A stretch of DNA of 64,000 nucleotides, from NCBI RefSeq assembly GCF_000687475.1, contig NC_057318.1, forward strand, positions 2,356,001 to 2,420,000. Direction: 5' to 3'. This document shows positions 33,701 through 44,955 of the stretch, piece by piece (position 1 is the first letter of the stretch; every line of letters begins with the position of its first letter). The translations under genes and the position numbers were made by a program. Under the pieces are notes generated by a model that was not told the origin of the DNA, did no database searches, and worked only from the letters and a program-made list of their open reading frames with translations. The DNA is from Ustilaginoidea virens. Taxonomy: Eukaryota; Ascomycota; Sordariomycetes; Hypocreales; Clavicipitaceae.

Positions 33701-34290
33701 CTTAGCGAGCGCGATAAAAGGGGTTATCTAATTTAATTTATAGCTTAAGGAGTAGATAGAGTAGATATTAGTATATAGTAGGGAAATTTTATACTAATCG
33801 GTTCCTTTATCGCTAGACTATATACCAGGCCTATCTCTCACGCACCGGATACCCGCCGCCCCCGATGCGGGGCGACAAAAAGCAGAAATCAAGAAAGCAG
33901 GAAGGGTTTTCCTCCCGGCTACCGGGTTTTTCCCTTTCCGAATTATCTATATAGAAGTACTAGATAGGTTATTTAGCTTTAAAATAGCCTCTAGCGTAAT
34001 TTAATAATAAATAATAATAATATATACCAGGCCTATGCCACTTATAGATATATATTGCTATTCTCCCACTATATGCTACTAATATATATCTTCTAAAACT
34101 AGGGCTTAGTAAGGTCTATTTAGGCATAGCGGGTTTTTAGATCGCTATAATATTAGGCTCGCATTAATAATAGAGTACTAGTCTTATAAGGGTGGTTTTC
34201 TTCTATATATTCTAATAGAAGACTATTATTATATAGATAATCGCAAAGGGGTTAGTAGCGGCGGTATATTAGAGGTAGCTATAGGTTAGG
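30740..34290 (-). pseudogene. LINE-B2 ORF2 remnant: endonuclease-reverse transcriptase
   Basis: The endonuclease is at the right and is interrupted near its N-terminus by the 186-bp insert at 33835-34020. The RT active site reads GFANNINIIAY (32030-32041 for the FANN box), where FADD has lost both Asp to Asn by RIP. The C-terminal IEKIGLN-type motif and finger lie near 31000-31150. The end points are approximate. Confidence 0.85.
33819..34036 (+). mobile_element. Extremely 5'-truncated LINE-B insertion with 16-bp TSD, not RIP-mutated
   Basis: The insert 33835-34020 (186 bp) is flanked by TATATACCAGGCCTAT at 33819-33834 and 34021-34036. It matches only the 3' terminus of LINE-B in plus orientation, opposite to its host LINE-B2, and ends with a TAA-rich tail. 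Unlike all other copies it keeps GC-rich sequence (ACCGGATACCCGCCGCCCCC) where others have TA-rich versions. It shows the 3' hairpin unmutated at 33914-33926 (CCCGG-CTA-CCGGG). Confidence 0.93.
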
Positions 34291-34329
34291 CATCTAGAGC
34301 AGGCGCGGTTATACTATAGTTTTATATAG

Positions 34330-35692
34330 GGGCGGCTTAGAGGAAGGCAGTAATATTACTATCGGCCCTAATGTAGGGGGTCCTATTAATGCTTCCGACC
34401 GGTCGGCCTTATTTCCAAAGGGAGGGCTCGTATAGGGGAGATCCGCTAATTATATAGTAGCAGCCCTAGTCCGCGATTAGGATAGTATTAGCATCTAATA
34501 CTATATATAAGGCGAAGAGCCTCAATCTATCGCTATAGGAATTTCTTGCTTTTTCCTATTATTCGTTCGCTACTTTATAAAAGCAGGACTACGCTAAGTA
34601 TAATCTATAATAGTTAAGGTAGGATTTATATTAGTTCTATATAGTAGCTAGGCAGCTTTAATCACTATTTAGGTAGCATTCGGAGCTATACCGGCCGCAG
34701 TAAGCTGCCGCTATACAGTATATAGCGATATAGCCGAATTTAAAGTAATTATAGTACTAGCGAGGATATATAGTATCGTTATAAGGTTCGGCTTTAAATA
34801 TCTCTATTTAGTATATAATACCGGCTTTATAAAGCTTATTTATAAGGTCGATAGAGTCTACCCCTATAATTAGGGGCGCTTATATTATAATCCCTTTAGG
34901 GCAGCGATGGGAGACCCTAATAAAGCCCTCTCTATTAGCTTTAGTAAGATTCGACTAGATATCTTCTATCGCGGCATTTATAGTATAGTAGGTCGGGAAG
35001 CTTTTAATAATAATACTAAATAAGTATTAGTTAGGTTCCGCCTTTTGGCCGAAAGCAGGGCATACCTAAGTCGTATCTATAGTATACTTCGCTTTTTCTT
35101 TTTTAAAGGTAATAATTATATCGCTATTATAGAGCCTATAGGCTATAATTACTACTCCCTCAGTAGTAGCCCTATTAACTATATTAACGATTTCGATTAA
35201 GGTATAGTTCTAAAGGATTTCGCTAATAGTATTTCCTTTAATAAGGACTTTATAGTAGATATAGAGGGGTACTATAAGGGGAGCTAGGCTGCATTAGGGT
35301 AGTATAGCGGCTATAAGCCCTTATGCAGCGATAGACGCCTATATAGCAGGGGCTATAGTAGGTTTTAGGAGATTTTATATAGCCTTATTAACTATAATCT
35401 CGATCGTCTATATAAGGGTTCTAATAAGGGTGCAGATATTGCCTAGGTCGGCCTCTTGCTAGGCAATCTCTATTATAAAGTTTATAGCCTCTCGCACTCT
35501 TCTTAATACTACTAGGGGAATATAGTCCTAAAGCTCTTTTATAAAATCCATAATAATATCGGCTATTAATCGCTTCCGCCCTTAGGCAGGTTCGGTCTTA
35601 GACTAGTTGCGCTATATGCTATTTGCGATTATAGTATTAGGGTTATGGCGGCTATATGCTATGCCGCCCCTATTCCCTCCGTCGATATCCAT
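34330..35692 (-). pseudogene. LINE-B2 ORF1 remnant (Gag-like, zinc knuckles)
   Basis: The start codon is intact at 35692 and opens MDIDGGNRGG, parallel to MDLDRGNRGR in LINE-A3, which supports this start. A middle region with conserved ITF and EAEL-type segments follows. The zinc-knuckle part lies near 34680-34780. The protein would bind element RNA. The ORF1/ORF2 boundary is not exact. Confidence 0.85.
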
Positions 35693-35885
35693 CACTTTAT
35701 TTACGCCTATTGCGCCTACTCTCTAGATGCGATGCGCTATAGGTAAGGGGGGTAAACGGACGAGAAAAAGCGATTAGAAATATTAGAATTGATTTTAGAG
35801 GCGGTTCCGTGCCGCTACCTAGGTGCAGGCGAAATCGCGAGCTTCCTTCACGTTATCGAGGTAGGCAGTTATATTAGACTACTAT

Positions 35886-38880
35886 ATCCGGCTTAAAAAA
35901 AACTATAGATAAGAGCCAGCTAGATTTACCTTAGGGCCTATTATATAATATACTACGAGACTAATTACTTAAGGTTCGGAGATAAGTAATTAACCTAATA
36001 GATAAAGGATAGATCTTTACGAGCTCCTTATTAATAGTAGTATTAATCCTATTAGCTAGAAAAAGGAATAGTAAGTAGCGTTTTTATATTAACTACTAGG
36101 CCCTTAATAAGGTTATAATCTAAGACTGATACCCCCTCCTTTTAATTAAAAAGACCTTATAATCCCTATTCTAGGCGAAATAGTTTACTAAAGTTAATAT
36201 ACATATAGTATTTTATAAGATATATATTATAAAAGGCGATAAATATTTAACCGCATTTTATATACGATTCGGACTATTTAAATAGCTTATTATACTATTT
36301 AGCCTAATTAGAGCCCTTATAACCTTTTAAAGATATATTAATAGGGCCTTAGGAAATACACTAGGAGACTTTATAACCGCCTACCTTAACAATATTTTAA
36401 TCTATACTAGGGGATTGAAAGCGGACTATATAAGGCGTATTAAGGAAATCCTTTAATAATTACAAAAAGCCAGCTTAAATTTAAATCTTAATAAATATAA
36501 CTTCGCAATAAAAGAGGTCTAGTACTTGGGATATATCGTAATAGCTAGAAAGGAAATTTATCTAGATCCTAAAAAGGTTAAGGCTATTTAAAATTAGGAA
36601 GCACTTATAAAATTAAAAGGTATTTATAGTTTCCTTAGTTTTACTAACATCTACTACGATTTTATCCTAGATTTCTCCCGCCTTATCGACCCTTTAATTA
36701 GGTTAATAAAGAAAGGGGTCTTATTCTAATAGTTAGATAAAGAAGAGATAGTATTTTAAACGCTTAAGTAGTATTTTATATCGTCTTTAGTTCTCGCCTA
36801 ATAAAACCCTAAAAAGGAAACGGTCTTTAAGGCAAATAATTTTAGTATAGCCTTTAATAGCTATCTATTATAGGTCGGGGAGGATAATATACTTTACCCT
36901 ATTATATACTATTCCGCTCGCTTATTAGATATAAAATAAAACTATACTATATACGATAAAGAACTTTTTACTATTATCTTTTACCTTAAGGTATAATTTG
37001 TAGAACTCTATTTAATAGCCTTCTTTTTTATTATCTTTATTAACTATAAGAACCTAAAGTACTTCGCTTAATTATAAGAAATATCTAAGTGATAAGGCTA
37101 ATAGGCTAAAACTCTAGCACTCTTTAACTTCTATCTTTAGTATAAGCTAGGGTTATAAGCCTAATGCCCTAATATACTTTCTCAATAGGAATAAAAGGTA
37201 AATAGGGCAAAGCTATAAATTAGCTAGATCTTAAAACCGCCATCTATTTTAGCACTTAATATAAATAAAATAGAAGGTAAAATAAGACCAATCTTAGCCC
37301 TAAAGATTATCCTACTTTATAGCCTATATATCTTTACTAATTCCTACCTTTAAGCTATTTAGGACTAAGCGATATCTAAAGATAGTATATATTAGGCCTA
37401 ATAAATAGCAATTATGAATAGAGAATAACAATTTCTAATAGAAGCGGCAATATAAGAACAAATTGCTAATTATACCCTAAACGCATATAGCGTACTCTTT
37501 TACTGGGTATAGGTATAGCTTCTATCAATTAAACCCTTAACTATTATAGTAATTTAATGCTGCTCTAACTCGCCTATAGTAGGCTACCTAGGGAAAAATA
37601 CTACCTTCTAACTATTGCGATAGGATTATTACTTTAATAATATATCGTCTAAGGTAATAAGATATATTCGGAATTGCTAATACTATAAGGTGTATAAGAG
37701 CTACTAATTACGCTAAGGCCTACTATAACCGCTACCGATTGCAGATTACTTTTAGTTATAGATATCGATCGATTTTATAACTAACCTTCTTACCTATAAC
37801 GCCTCCAATTTACGATTTCTTATAGTAATTATAGACCGCTTATTAAAGTATATCTAGCTTAAGGCTATATACTTAATAAAAGCAGAAGATTACGTAAAAT
37901 ACTTCTAATAGTACTAGTAGCGCTTCTATAGCTTCCCTAAGGAAATTATTAGCAATTAAGGTTCGGATTAAGTAGGCTAATTTTAGTCTATACTATATAA
38001 ATTAGTCGGGACTAAGTAACTTCTATTAATAGTAAACTACCCCCAAACTAATAGCAGTATAAAGCGAATAAACTAAGAGGTATAGGCGGTCCTCCGTATT
38101 ATAGTTTCTTTTAATTAGTACGATTAGCTATACTATTTTATAGTATATTAACTCGTATTAAATAACTAGATATCATCTATTACTAGGTTTAGCCTAAACC
38201 GGCTACTTAATAGGTTTAATATTCCGATTATTACTTTACTTTTAAAGGCAACCCTAAGCTTAACTACCCAAAAAGGTATATAGCTCTTTTTTTAGTAACC
38301 TTAAAGAGGAATAGGAATTAGCCTAAGCCGCTATCGCCTTTATATAATCATAATAATAAGATACTACTAACCGTTTATAATGCCCGGCCGAGCGCTTCTA
38401 GGTTAATAATTAGGTATAATTAAACCTTTAGAATATTAAAACGAACCGCCTATATAAGAAGCTCGATTAGGCTTTTACTAAATATACTATTATTACTATC
38501 CTATTATCCTTTAATATTTAGCTCGATATCCTATAAAGTATTTATCTGGTTTTCTATATTAACCTAATTAAATAAGCTGCTTTTAATCTATTACCTAATT
38601 AGATAATAACTAATATACAACCTAGACCTCTATTTATCCTTCCTTAAGACTCTACGAACCTATGTAAATAATATAAAGTTAAAAAGATACTCGCAGTAAA
38701 AAACGCATAAAGCTAAGGATAGAAATATAATATACTTATAAAATAAAAAAAGTATAATTTACCGATATAGGAACCCCTAGAAAACTTCGAGGATACTACT
38801 GCATAAGAAATATTTAAGGCCAAATAAGGGGATATTAGGACTTATAATAGGCCTAATTAGGTCCTAAAATAGGGTTTATT
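35886..38880 (+). pseudogene. Gypsy-C pol remnant: RT, RNase H, integrase, chromodomain
   Basis: This continues after LINE-B2. The RT box FYINY.ALNKV is at about 36081-36113 and the active site is YLNN (36382-36393). RNase H YDKEL-like sequence lies near 36945-36975. The integrase zinc finger is near 37665-37690 with its CxxC mutated, and the integrase core follows. The chromodomain end EPLENFED lies near 38775-38805. Layout and spacing match Gypsy-A. The catalytic residues are lost in the RT. Confidence 0.88.
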
Positions 38881-38909
38881 AGATTAGTAAATAATGCCGA
38901 ATACTTATC

Positions 38910-39400
38910 TAAAAAAAAATAAAAATAAAAAATTCTAAATACCTTTTAAATCAAAAAAAATAATAATAATATCGGCGCTAATATGCCCCTCCCTTAGGTT
39001 AATACTACCTATCTCCTTTTCCGGCTCTATAGCTATATTATTCGCCCCTATATAGGCCCTTCCTAGCATTATATAGGTCAGTATACTCCGGCAGTAGCTA
39101 CGGCTACTATAAATAGCCCTTAGAATAATACCCCTAGGGGTTTAGACGCATATATAGCGAATAATTTAAGCGCAAATAGTTGCCTATCCGCCTATAATAG
39201 GATGGTATCCTAGGAGATATACTATAAGACGAATAAAGAGGGGGCTATAATAGGGCCTGAACCGAATGCTGCAGGGTATATAATGGGGGATAAGGTGGTA
39301 GCAGCTAGGACTACTGCGATAGCAGCTAGGACTATTATAGCGGCAGCTGTAATAGCGGTATTAGCGGCAGTAGCTAATATAAAAACAGCTATAGATATTA
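38910..39400 (+). other. Gypsy-C spacer after pol
   Basis: A-rich sequence follows the end of pol (38910-38960) and precedes the antisense frame, in the position of the poly(A) tract of Gypsy-A. I see no further signal in it apart from continuing antisense reading with RIP stops. Confidence 0.5.
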
Positions 39401-40150
39401 CGTATGAGCTTCTAGATAAGCCTATACTTCTTACCTATATATAGACGGCGCCTTAAGGTAGTATAATAATATAGGGCGAGCCGGCAGGGGTCTTAAATAA
39501 GGATATATAAGGGCCGCTAGGAACCGCTCTATATAGAAATAATACTCTTAGGCTTCCCTCTAGGTATCCCGTATTATATTTAATATAGGAGCTAAATCGA
39601 TAATTAACCTAGCCTATCGGTAGAAGGAAGTTATAGCCTAGGAGATATTAGCCGATACCTCTCTAGCGATACTACAGGACCTAAAGGCAAAATATAGGAT
39701 ATAAAAGGTTATTTAGTTGACGGCTATAGTATAATACTATTAGTCGTTAAGGGCCTAAAAGGAGGGCGAAAGGATAATAGCCTAGGCTTCAGTTATTACT
39801 ATTACGGATTGTATATACTTAATAACGGCTATCCTATCCTTATAGGCTTTTACCTATACTTAGTAGATCTATTAAAGCCTTAGATTCCCAGCTAGCTTAA
39901 AGTCTAGCTATATATACAAGCTATATGCACTCTAGTAGTAGGTATATACCTTACTTTTGCCCTTTTGCTTGCAAATAGGGAAAATTCTAATTAATTATAT
40001 TTTCTTATTGTACCGCTTATATAAGAACTCTTTATTGTGGGTGTATTTATACTCTTTATCAGACAAATTACCCTTAAGTAGATAATCGCCTATAATGCGT
40101 TACGGTTTTAGCCTAGTTTCTAATAGGTTAGAACGCGCTAAAGATAGTCT
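39400..40150 (-). pseudogene. Conserved antisense accessory ORF of Gypsy-C
   Basis: This minus-strand frame is homologous to that of Gypsy-A. It holds GDYLLKGNLSDKEY and KEFLYKRY (about 39990-40110), a region reading LDFKLAGNLRL (near 39880-39900), and ARLIIDLAPILNIIRDT (about 39575-39625). Against Gypsy-A the last block is identical in 14 of its first 16 residues, while the overlapping plus-strand reading keeps about 10 of 16. Codon differences such as ATT/ATA, ACG/ACC and GAG/GAT lie at third positions. This suggests a protein-coding past on this strand. Function is unknown. Confidence 0.5.
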
Positions 40151-40689
40151 ACTCGTAGGTCGTAGGATCTTTTTAATATTAGGATCCGTAGGGGTATTAA
40201 TACTACTTATAGTAAGACTGCCACTAGGGTTTGAATCGGATATAATTAGGTCCTAATATAGTTAATTAAGAGAATCTATAGAGTTAGATTGGGTTAGAAT
40301 CGATATATAGGCATATAAATAATAGGAATAGAGTATAATTTTATCAACGATTAGCTCTAATATTTAAACCCTAGGCAGAGGATAATACTTATAGTTATAA
40401 TACTAATGATAATTATAGTAGCTATAGGAAGGAAGAGGGAAGAAGAAGAGGTAGGAAGAATAGGTATAAGGGGAAAAATACCCTTACCTAAGGGGATCTC
40501 TTACTAATAGCTAGCGGAAAATTTTTTACGATACTTCTAACTGCCGCAGGCAGTCTTTAGCTGGCGATACGATGCCAAACTTCTACGTATTTCCACCATA
40601 TTATATCCAGGTTAACCACTCTACGAATCCTCTAATTACACGAGCTAAGCTTAATACCTATATAGATGCTATCAAACGGTTTTCGCCTG

Positions 40690-41320
40690 CTAAGATAATA
40701 TAGTATGCAAAGGATAAAGGCAGTGGAATGGTAAAATCGCAGTAAGGTAAAGGCACAGATAAGATACGAGACTAAGGCGTAGAGACAATCTGATATGCAT
40801 TAATTCTGCATACTTGCTTACGTGCCTACATTCATACTTCCTTCCCACTATTTGAGTAGGAATATCTAGGGATTTAAATACATAATATTCCAATATAGAA
40901 CATCCCTAGTGAAATCAATCTAACGTAAATATCGTGACCATACTGTGATATCATAGATATGTGGCGAAATGTGCATTTGTAGTGCATCGAGATTTGCGAC
41001 GATAAAGTGGTGTGATCAATTTGTGATGCATCATACATTTGCGCGTAAGGGAATGTGTATAAGTACTAAGTACTCAACTTTACTAGCAGCCGCCATATAA
41101 ATATAAGTACTGAATACTTAATACCTTTTTCAATCTGATGATGCGGCGATGCGTAGGAATTATCGGCGATAGATATCCAAAAATAATAAAATAAAATAAC
41201 AATAAATAATTTCATTCTGACAGATGCATACCGCTCCTATAACTTAAGGGTATCGCGATGAAAATCCCGGCGATTTTATTGGTCGACACAGAAGAAGGGG
41301 GGATTATAGGATATAATTAA
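40690..41320. other. Tract in Gypsy-C with little RIP
   Basis: Within the otherwise RIP-damaged Gypsy-C, this stretch before the 3' LTR is rich in TG and CA dinucleotides (for example the TGTGATGCATCAT-like sequence near 40950-41050). It has no recognisable counterpart in Gypsy-A beyond short flanking similarity. A 67-codon minus-strand frame (40690-40893) lies at its left edge and shows no recognisable motif; I regard it as probably chance. A unique sequence inside a repeat would escape RIP, so this may be acquired DNA. Confidence 0.55.
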
Positions 41321-41348
41321 TCCGATTGCGATGCAGAGGAGGGGGGTA

Positions 41349-41566
41349 TATTACAGGCTCGGGCTATGCCCGCGCTATAATATGGCTAGGACTTAGGCTG
41401 CGCCCGTACCTAGCCTAGGTAGGGTTAGATAAGTTAACGGCCTAGGGTTATAGGACTACGCTAAGACCCCGACCTATACTACGTAGGGATAAATAGGCAT
41501 TCAAGAGGCCCTTATTCGGGTCCTCTCTCTTTCCTCCTTAGTCTATTTAATATATTTATTCAATGC
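41349..41566 (+). repeat. Gypsy-C 3' LTR, left part
   Basis: This is the 3' LTR up to the insertion of LTR unit 2. It resumes at 42451 and ends at 42489 with TTTACA. The polypurine tract GAGGAGGGGGGTA-like at 41334-41348 abuts it. Confidence 0.92.
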
Positions 41567-42450
41567 TGTTACAATTCTGAGGGTAAATATAAAGTGAAGC
41601 CGGTATAAGGGCAAGACAAATATAAATAACCAGAAACGCAGGAAAGGTGAAAAGAGTCAAGAGGCATATAGTGCATTAACAAGTTCGATTGTGCTACCCT
41701 TCTACTATCTAGAAAGAAGGGGAAAAAGCTATCCTAAATATATCTAAGAGAGAGGGTAGGCCCAGGCATCAAAAGTAGCCAGTAAGAGAGCTCCTTGTAA
41801 TATCCATTATACCACGATATATCCAGCCTTACCATATATTTAAAAAATAAGGTCTGATACGTCATATCAAGCCTTACCAAATATTTTAAATAATGCCCGG
41901 TGTGCCACGTAATATCCAGCCGTATTAAATATTTTAAATAATGCCCGGTGTGCCACGTAATATCCAGCCGTATTAAATATTTTAAAATAAAGCCCGGTGT
42001 GCCCACGTAATATCCGGCCGTATTAAATATTTTTTAAATAAGGCCCGGTGTGCCCATGTAATATCCGGCCGTATTAAATATTTTTAAATAAGGCCCGGTG
42101 TGCCCACGTAATATCCGGCCGTATTAAATATTTTTAAATAAGGCCCGGTGTGCCCACGTAATATCCGGCCTTACCAGATATCTTTTAAATCAGGCCCGGG
42201 ACGTCATATGCCGCCTTACCATATATTTTTTAAAAAATAAGGCCCGATACGTCATATCAAGCCTTACCAAAAATAAGGCCCGATAAAGGCCTACCTTATT
42301 TGGTATACAGTACTAATCCACTGAAAATCCGGAAGGTAAACGGTAAGGGCCTAAGGTTGGTAAGACCACCGTATGTCTGGTGGGACAGTCGTAAGTCCAA
42401 GAGACGGTGAAAGGGCCAGCAGCCTAGTAGACTACCATAGGATTTTAACA
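41567..42450. mobile_element. LTR-like unit 2 with 48-50 bp minisatellite
   Basis: This 884-bp unit begins TGTTACAATTCTG and ends GGATTTTAACA, flanked by the 5-bp duplication AATGC (41562-41566 and 42451-42455). The ends and much of the non-repetitive sequence match unit 1. It lacks a stretch of about 130 bp near the left end that unit 1 has, which includes the TATA-like sequence. RIP is slight. The 90-codon minus-strand frame at 41734-42006 is a translation of the tandem repeats (repeated RLDITWHTGHYLKYL-type units) and is not treated as a gene. Confidence 0.85.
41813..42290. repeat. Minisatellite of about nine 46-50 bp units
   Basis: The units contain CGTAATATCCGGCCGTATT, an AT run of variable length and AAGGCCCGGTGTGCCCA. 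The central units are nearly identical and the outer ones are degenerate. They are contiguous, without spacers. Confidence 0.92.
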
Positions 42451-42489
42451 AATGCCTATTCGCAGTAGCCCTAGGGCTAGTCCTTTACA
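42451..42489 (+). repeat. Gypsy-C 3' LTR, right part
   Basis: The last 39 bp of the LTR, from the duplicated AATGC to TTTACA. It is followed by the Gypsy-C TSD GAATC (42490-42494). Confidence 0.92.
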
Positions 42490-43350
42490 GAATCCTTTAA
42501 TAATAATACTAAAGGTGCAGATATTTGGTGCAACTTTTATGCCGAATATAAAGGGGATCTATATGGTTTCTATAATAAAACGGGATATAGCTTCTGTAAA
42601 AGTAATAACTGTATCTCTACTATAGAGTCGGCGGGCTGCAATAGCATTAATACCTCTGGTGGTAGTATTTACCGCTTTTATAATCTCGATAGGGGTTCTC
42701 TATTGTAGGTTCTCGATAATATTATCTCCTTTACTTATTATTTTGCGATAAATTCTCAGCGGTATAGGTAGGGTAGTCGGTCTAGGTAGTGCAATTATTA
42801 GTATACTTTTAGTAGCGATATTAGCCTAAATCGTTCTAAAGGGGGTCTTTAAGGCAAAAGCTTTATTTATAGCGCTTTCTACTACTTTTTCTAGATTATC
42901 AGTTATAATAAGGTTTAAGTTTGAGTTTAGGGCGGGATTAGTTCGGTTGATGCATTTAATGCTATCGACTAGGCTGGTAATAGCATTCTATATATTTCCT
43001 AGCGTAGCTGCCAGGATATAGTCTGCGATCTTTTAGTAATACTATTTAAGCAATTTAGTTTCTTCTCGGGTTCCTATATTAGTTTGTGCGGCATTGCCGC
43101 TAATTCGTCTATGGTTATCATTAGCGATAGTAATATAGTGGTTATAGTAGCTCGACTCGAGTCTACCTCTATTTCCTCTGTCTAAATTTATAATTTCTAC
43201 CGCCTCGACCGCGCCTTCCTCTTAGTGCTAATACGCTATCGGCAGATGGGATAAAACGAGGTAAGGAATTGATCTAGCAACTTTTTGACTGTTTTAGGGG
43301 TGTATTCGCGCCGGTACTAAGGTGCGGGCGAAATCGCGAAAACTTCTGTG
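42490..43350 (-). pseudogene. LINE-A1 right segment: ORF1 N-terminus and 5' end
   Basis: ORF1 would start at 43191 on the minus strand, where ATG is now ATA; LINE-A3 retains the ATG. The translation includes a region like AVNTTT.GI.AIAACRLYSG and ITFAEA, alignable with LINE-B ORF1. The 5' terminus AGGTGCGGGCGAAATCGC (43320-43337, plus reading) ends the element, and LINE-A2 sequence follows within about 30 bp. Confidence 0.85.
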
Positions 43351-44092
43351 TTAATATTAATATACTATTATATATAGGAAATAGTTTATTGTTTTAAAGT
43401 AAAATCGAGTCTTTAAGGGCTATATAATTTAGTATTCTATTTTTAGTCGGTCGCTTTTATCTATAGGTAGGTCTTTAATATAGCTAAGTCTAGATAATAG
43501 TATATATATTAGAGATAAGATCGGCTATATTACTTTTTTAGGTTCTAATAAAGAATCATTATTAGGCTTAATTAAAATAAAGGTCGAATAGAGAGACTAC
43601 TACTTTAGTTTCTATAATTACATTAAGTATTATTCGGTAGGCTCTTATAACTATATAAAGGCATTTCGACTATTTAGCAGCTAGACTATATATAATGCCT
43701 CTTACTATATCTCCCGGCTTAATAGGAGTATACTAGATTCTAGCTCTAAAGGCAATTATAATTTTAATAACCTATATATATAATAGTCGGGCTTTATAGA
43801 ACTAGTAATCTTATATAAAAGCTGCTAGAGTAATAAAAGCAAGCTTCTACCTTTCTAATTCTTTTACTATTTAGGCCTTATAGTTAGATTAGCTAAATTT
43901 ATAATTAATTTTTACTCTAAAAAATCGAGTATATTATATAGGCTAAATAGTCGTATTACCAAATCGTATTATTATAGTATCTAGTTAATACTATTTGATA
44001 AAGTATATTAGCTCGCTTTTTACTAAATTAAATTTTAGTCTAGCTTTTACTAACTATTTTTTATAGATCTTCTATACTTTTAAAAGGGTTAT
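43351..44092 (-). pseudogene. LINE-A2 ORF2, C-terminal segment
   Basis: This aligns with LINE-A3 at about 46565-47270, that is, the region downstream of the RT active site. On its left LINE-A1 has been inserted and on its right LINE-A3. LINE-A2 is therefore the oldest element seen. The exact left limit is uncertain because the left TSD of LINE-A1 lies outside the window. Confidence 0.85.
44078..44092. repeat. Target-site duplication of LINE-A3 (left)
   Basis: TTTTAAAAGGGTTAT is repeated at 50914-50928. The joined site matches LINE-A1 near 1867-1880. Confidence 0.95.
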
Positions 44093-44197
44093 ATATATAT
44101 ATATATATATATATTACACTAGCTAAGCTATCTAGGGGGGGGATAAGCCCCCATCTAGCCTAGTGCTAGTACCTCTATACCTAATCTATATAGGAAA

Positions 44198-44210
44198 CCC
44201 GAGTGCCGGG
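44198..44210 (-). other. LINE-A 3' hairpin
   Basis: On the element strand CCCGGCACTCGGG can fold with a CCCG/CGGG stem, set between a TTTTCC run and a TTTCC run. LINE-B has CCCGGCTACCGGG in the same surroundings near its 3' end. It may be the structure recognised by the RT. Confidence 0.55.
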
Positions 44211-44955
44211 AGGAAAACCTATATACTATCCGTAGTCGATGGTATCCCTTTGGAATCAAAGGGGGTTTACTATACATTATGAGGAGGTATCCTATCGCGC
44301 GAGACTAGGTCTAGCGGCAGGGCTGGGAAAGTGTGGATAGTAGGCACGCCTCGATAGACGCAGTGATTTGCCTTAGTAGTCATTAGTCATTAGTTATTAG
44401 GCATTAGTTAGGCTCTAGGGTGGGTGTGAATCGGAACCGATATAGTCAATATTATTAGGTATAGGAGGCGGCGGTAATATTAGTATCGGGTAGGCAGCGG
44501 TATCGCGGTAAGTCGCGCGTTTTATTATTATTAGCTTTATCTAATATAGGTTGGGGCAGCTAGCGGACGGTCGAGTAATCCAGTGCGGGCATACAGCGGT
44601 ATAAAATCTCCCTTACCTACCCTACCTTTTTAATTCCTTTCCTCTTCTCTTTTTATTCCTTATTGAAAATTGCTAAGAATTTTCTTTTACTTCTCCGCTT
44701 CGATTATGCTATAGTAGTTTTTATACATCCTTTGTTCTTCGATATATCTACCGTTCTAGAGTTAGGTTTTAGCCTAGCTCGAAAATAGCTATATCGTCCC
44801 CGTATATGCCGTGGTGCCGATATAGCCGCTCGTTATTATGACTAATAAGGTAAGAGGTTCTCTTTAATTATTATCTATCTTTTTCTAATAGTAGGTAGGG
44901 CTTAGGGGTGCCTATTTTGCTTATACTTTAAAGCGGAAGCCTTATTATATCCTAG

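Larger units (their letters stand above)
29265..35869 (-). mobile_element. LINE-B copy 2, full length
   Basis: This complete minus-strand LINE-B (about 6.4 kb without its own insert) lies between protease and RT of Gypsy-C. From 5' (right) to 3' (left) it holds the conserved 5' terminus (35821-35838), ORF1, ORF2, a 3' region with a possible plus-strand frame, a 3' hairpin, and a (TAA)n tail next to the TSD. Between the 5' terminus and the right TSD there are about 25 extra bases not seen in the other copies, which may be filler added at integration. Confidence 0.95.

Noticed and set aside
41734..42006. 90-residue repetitive protein
   Set aside because: It is a translation of the 48-50 bp minisatellite. 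Unit lengths that are not multiples of three break it after a few units.
41813..42290. CRISPR-like array
   Set aside because: The repeats are directly joined, without unique spacers, and the setting is a fungal retrotransposon.
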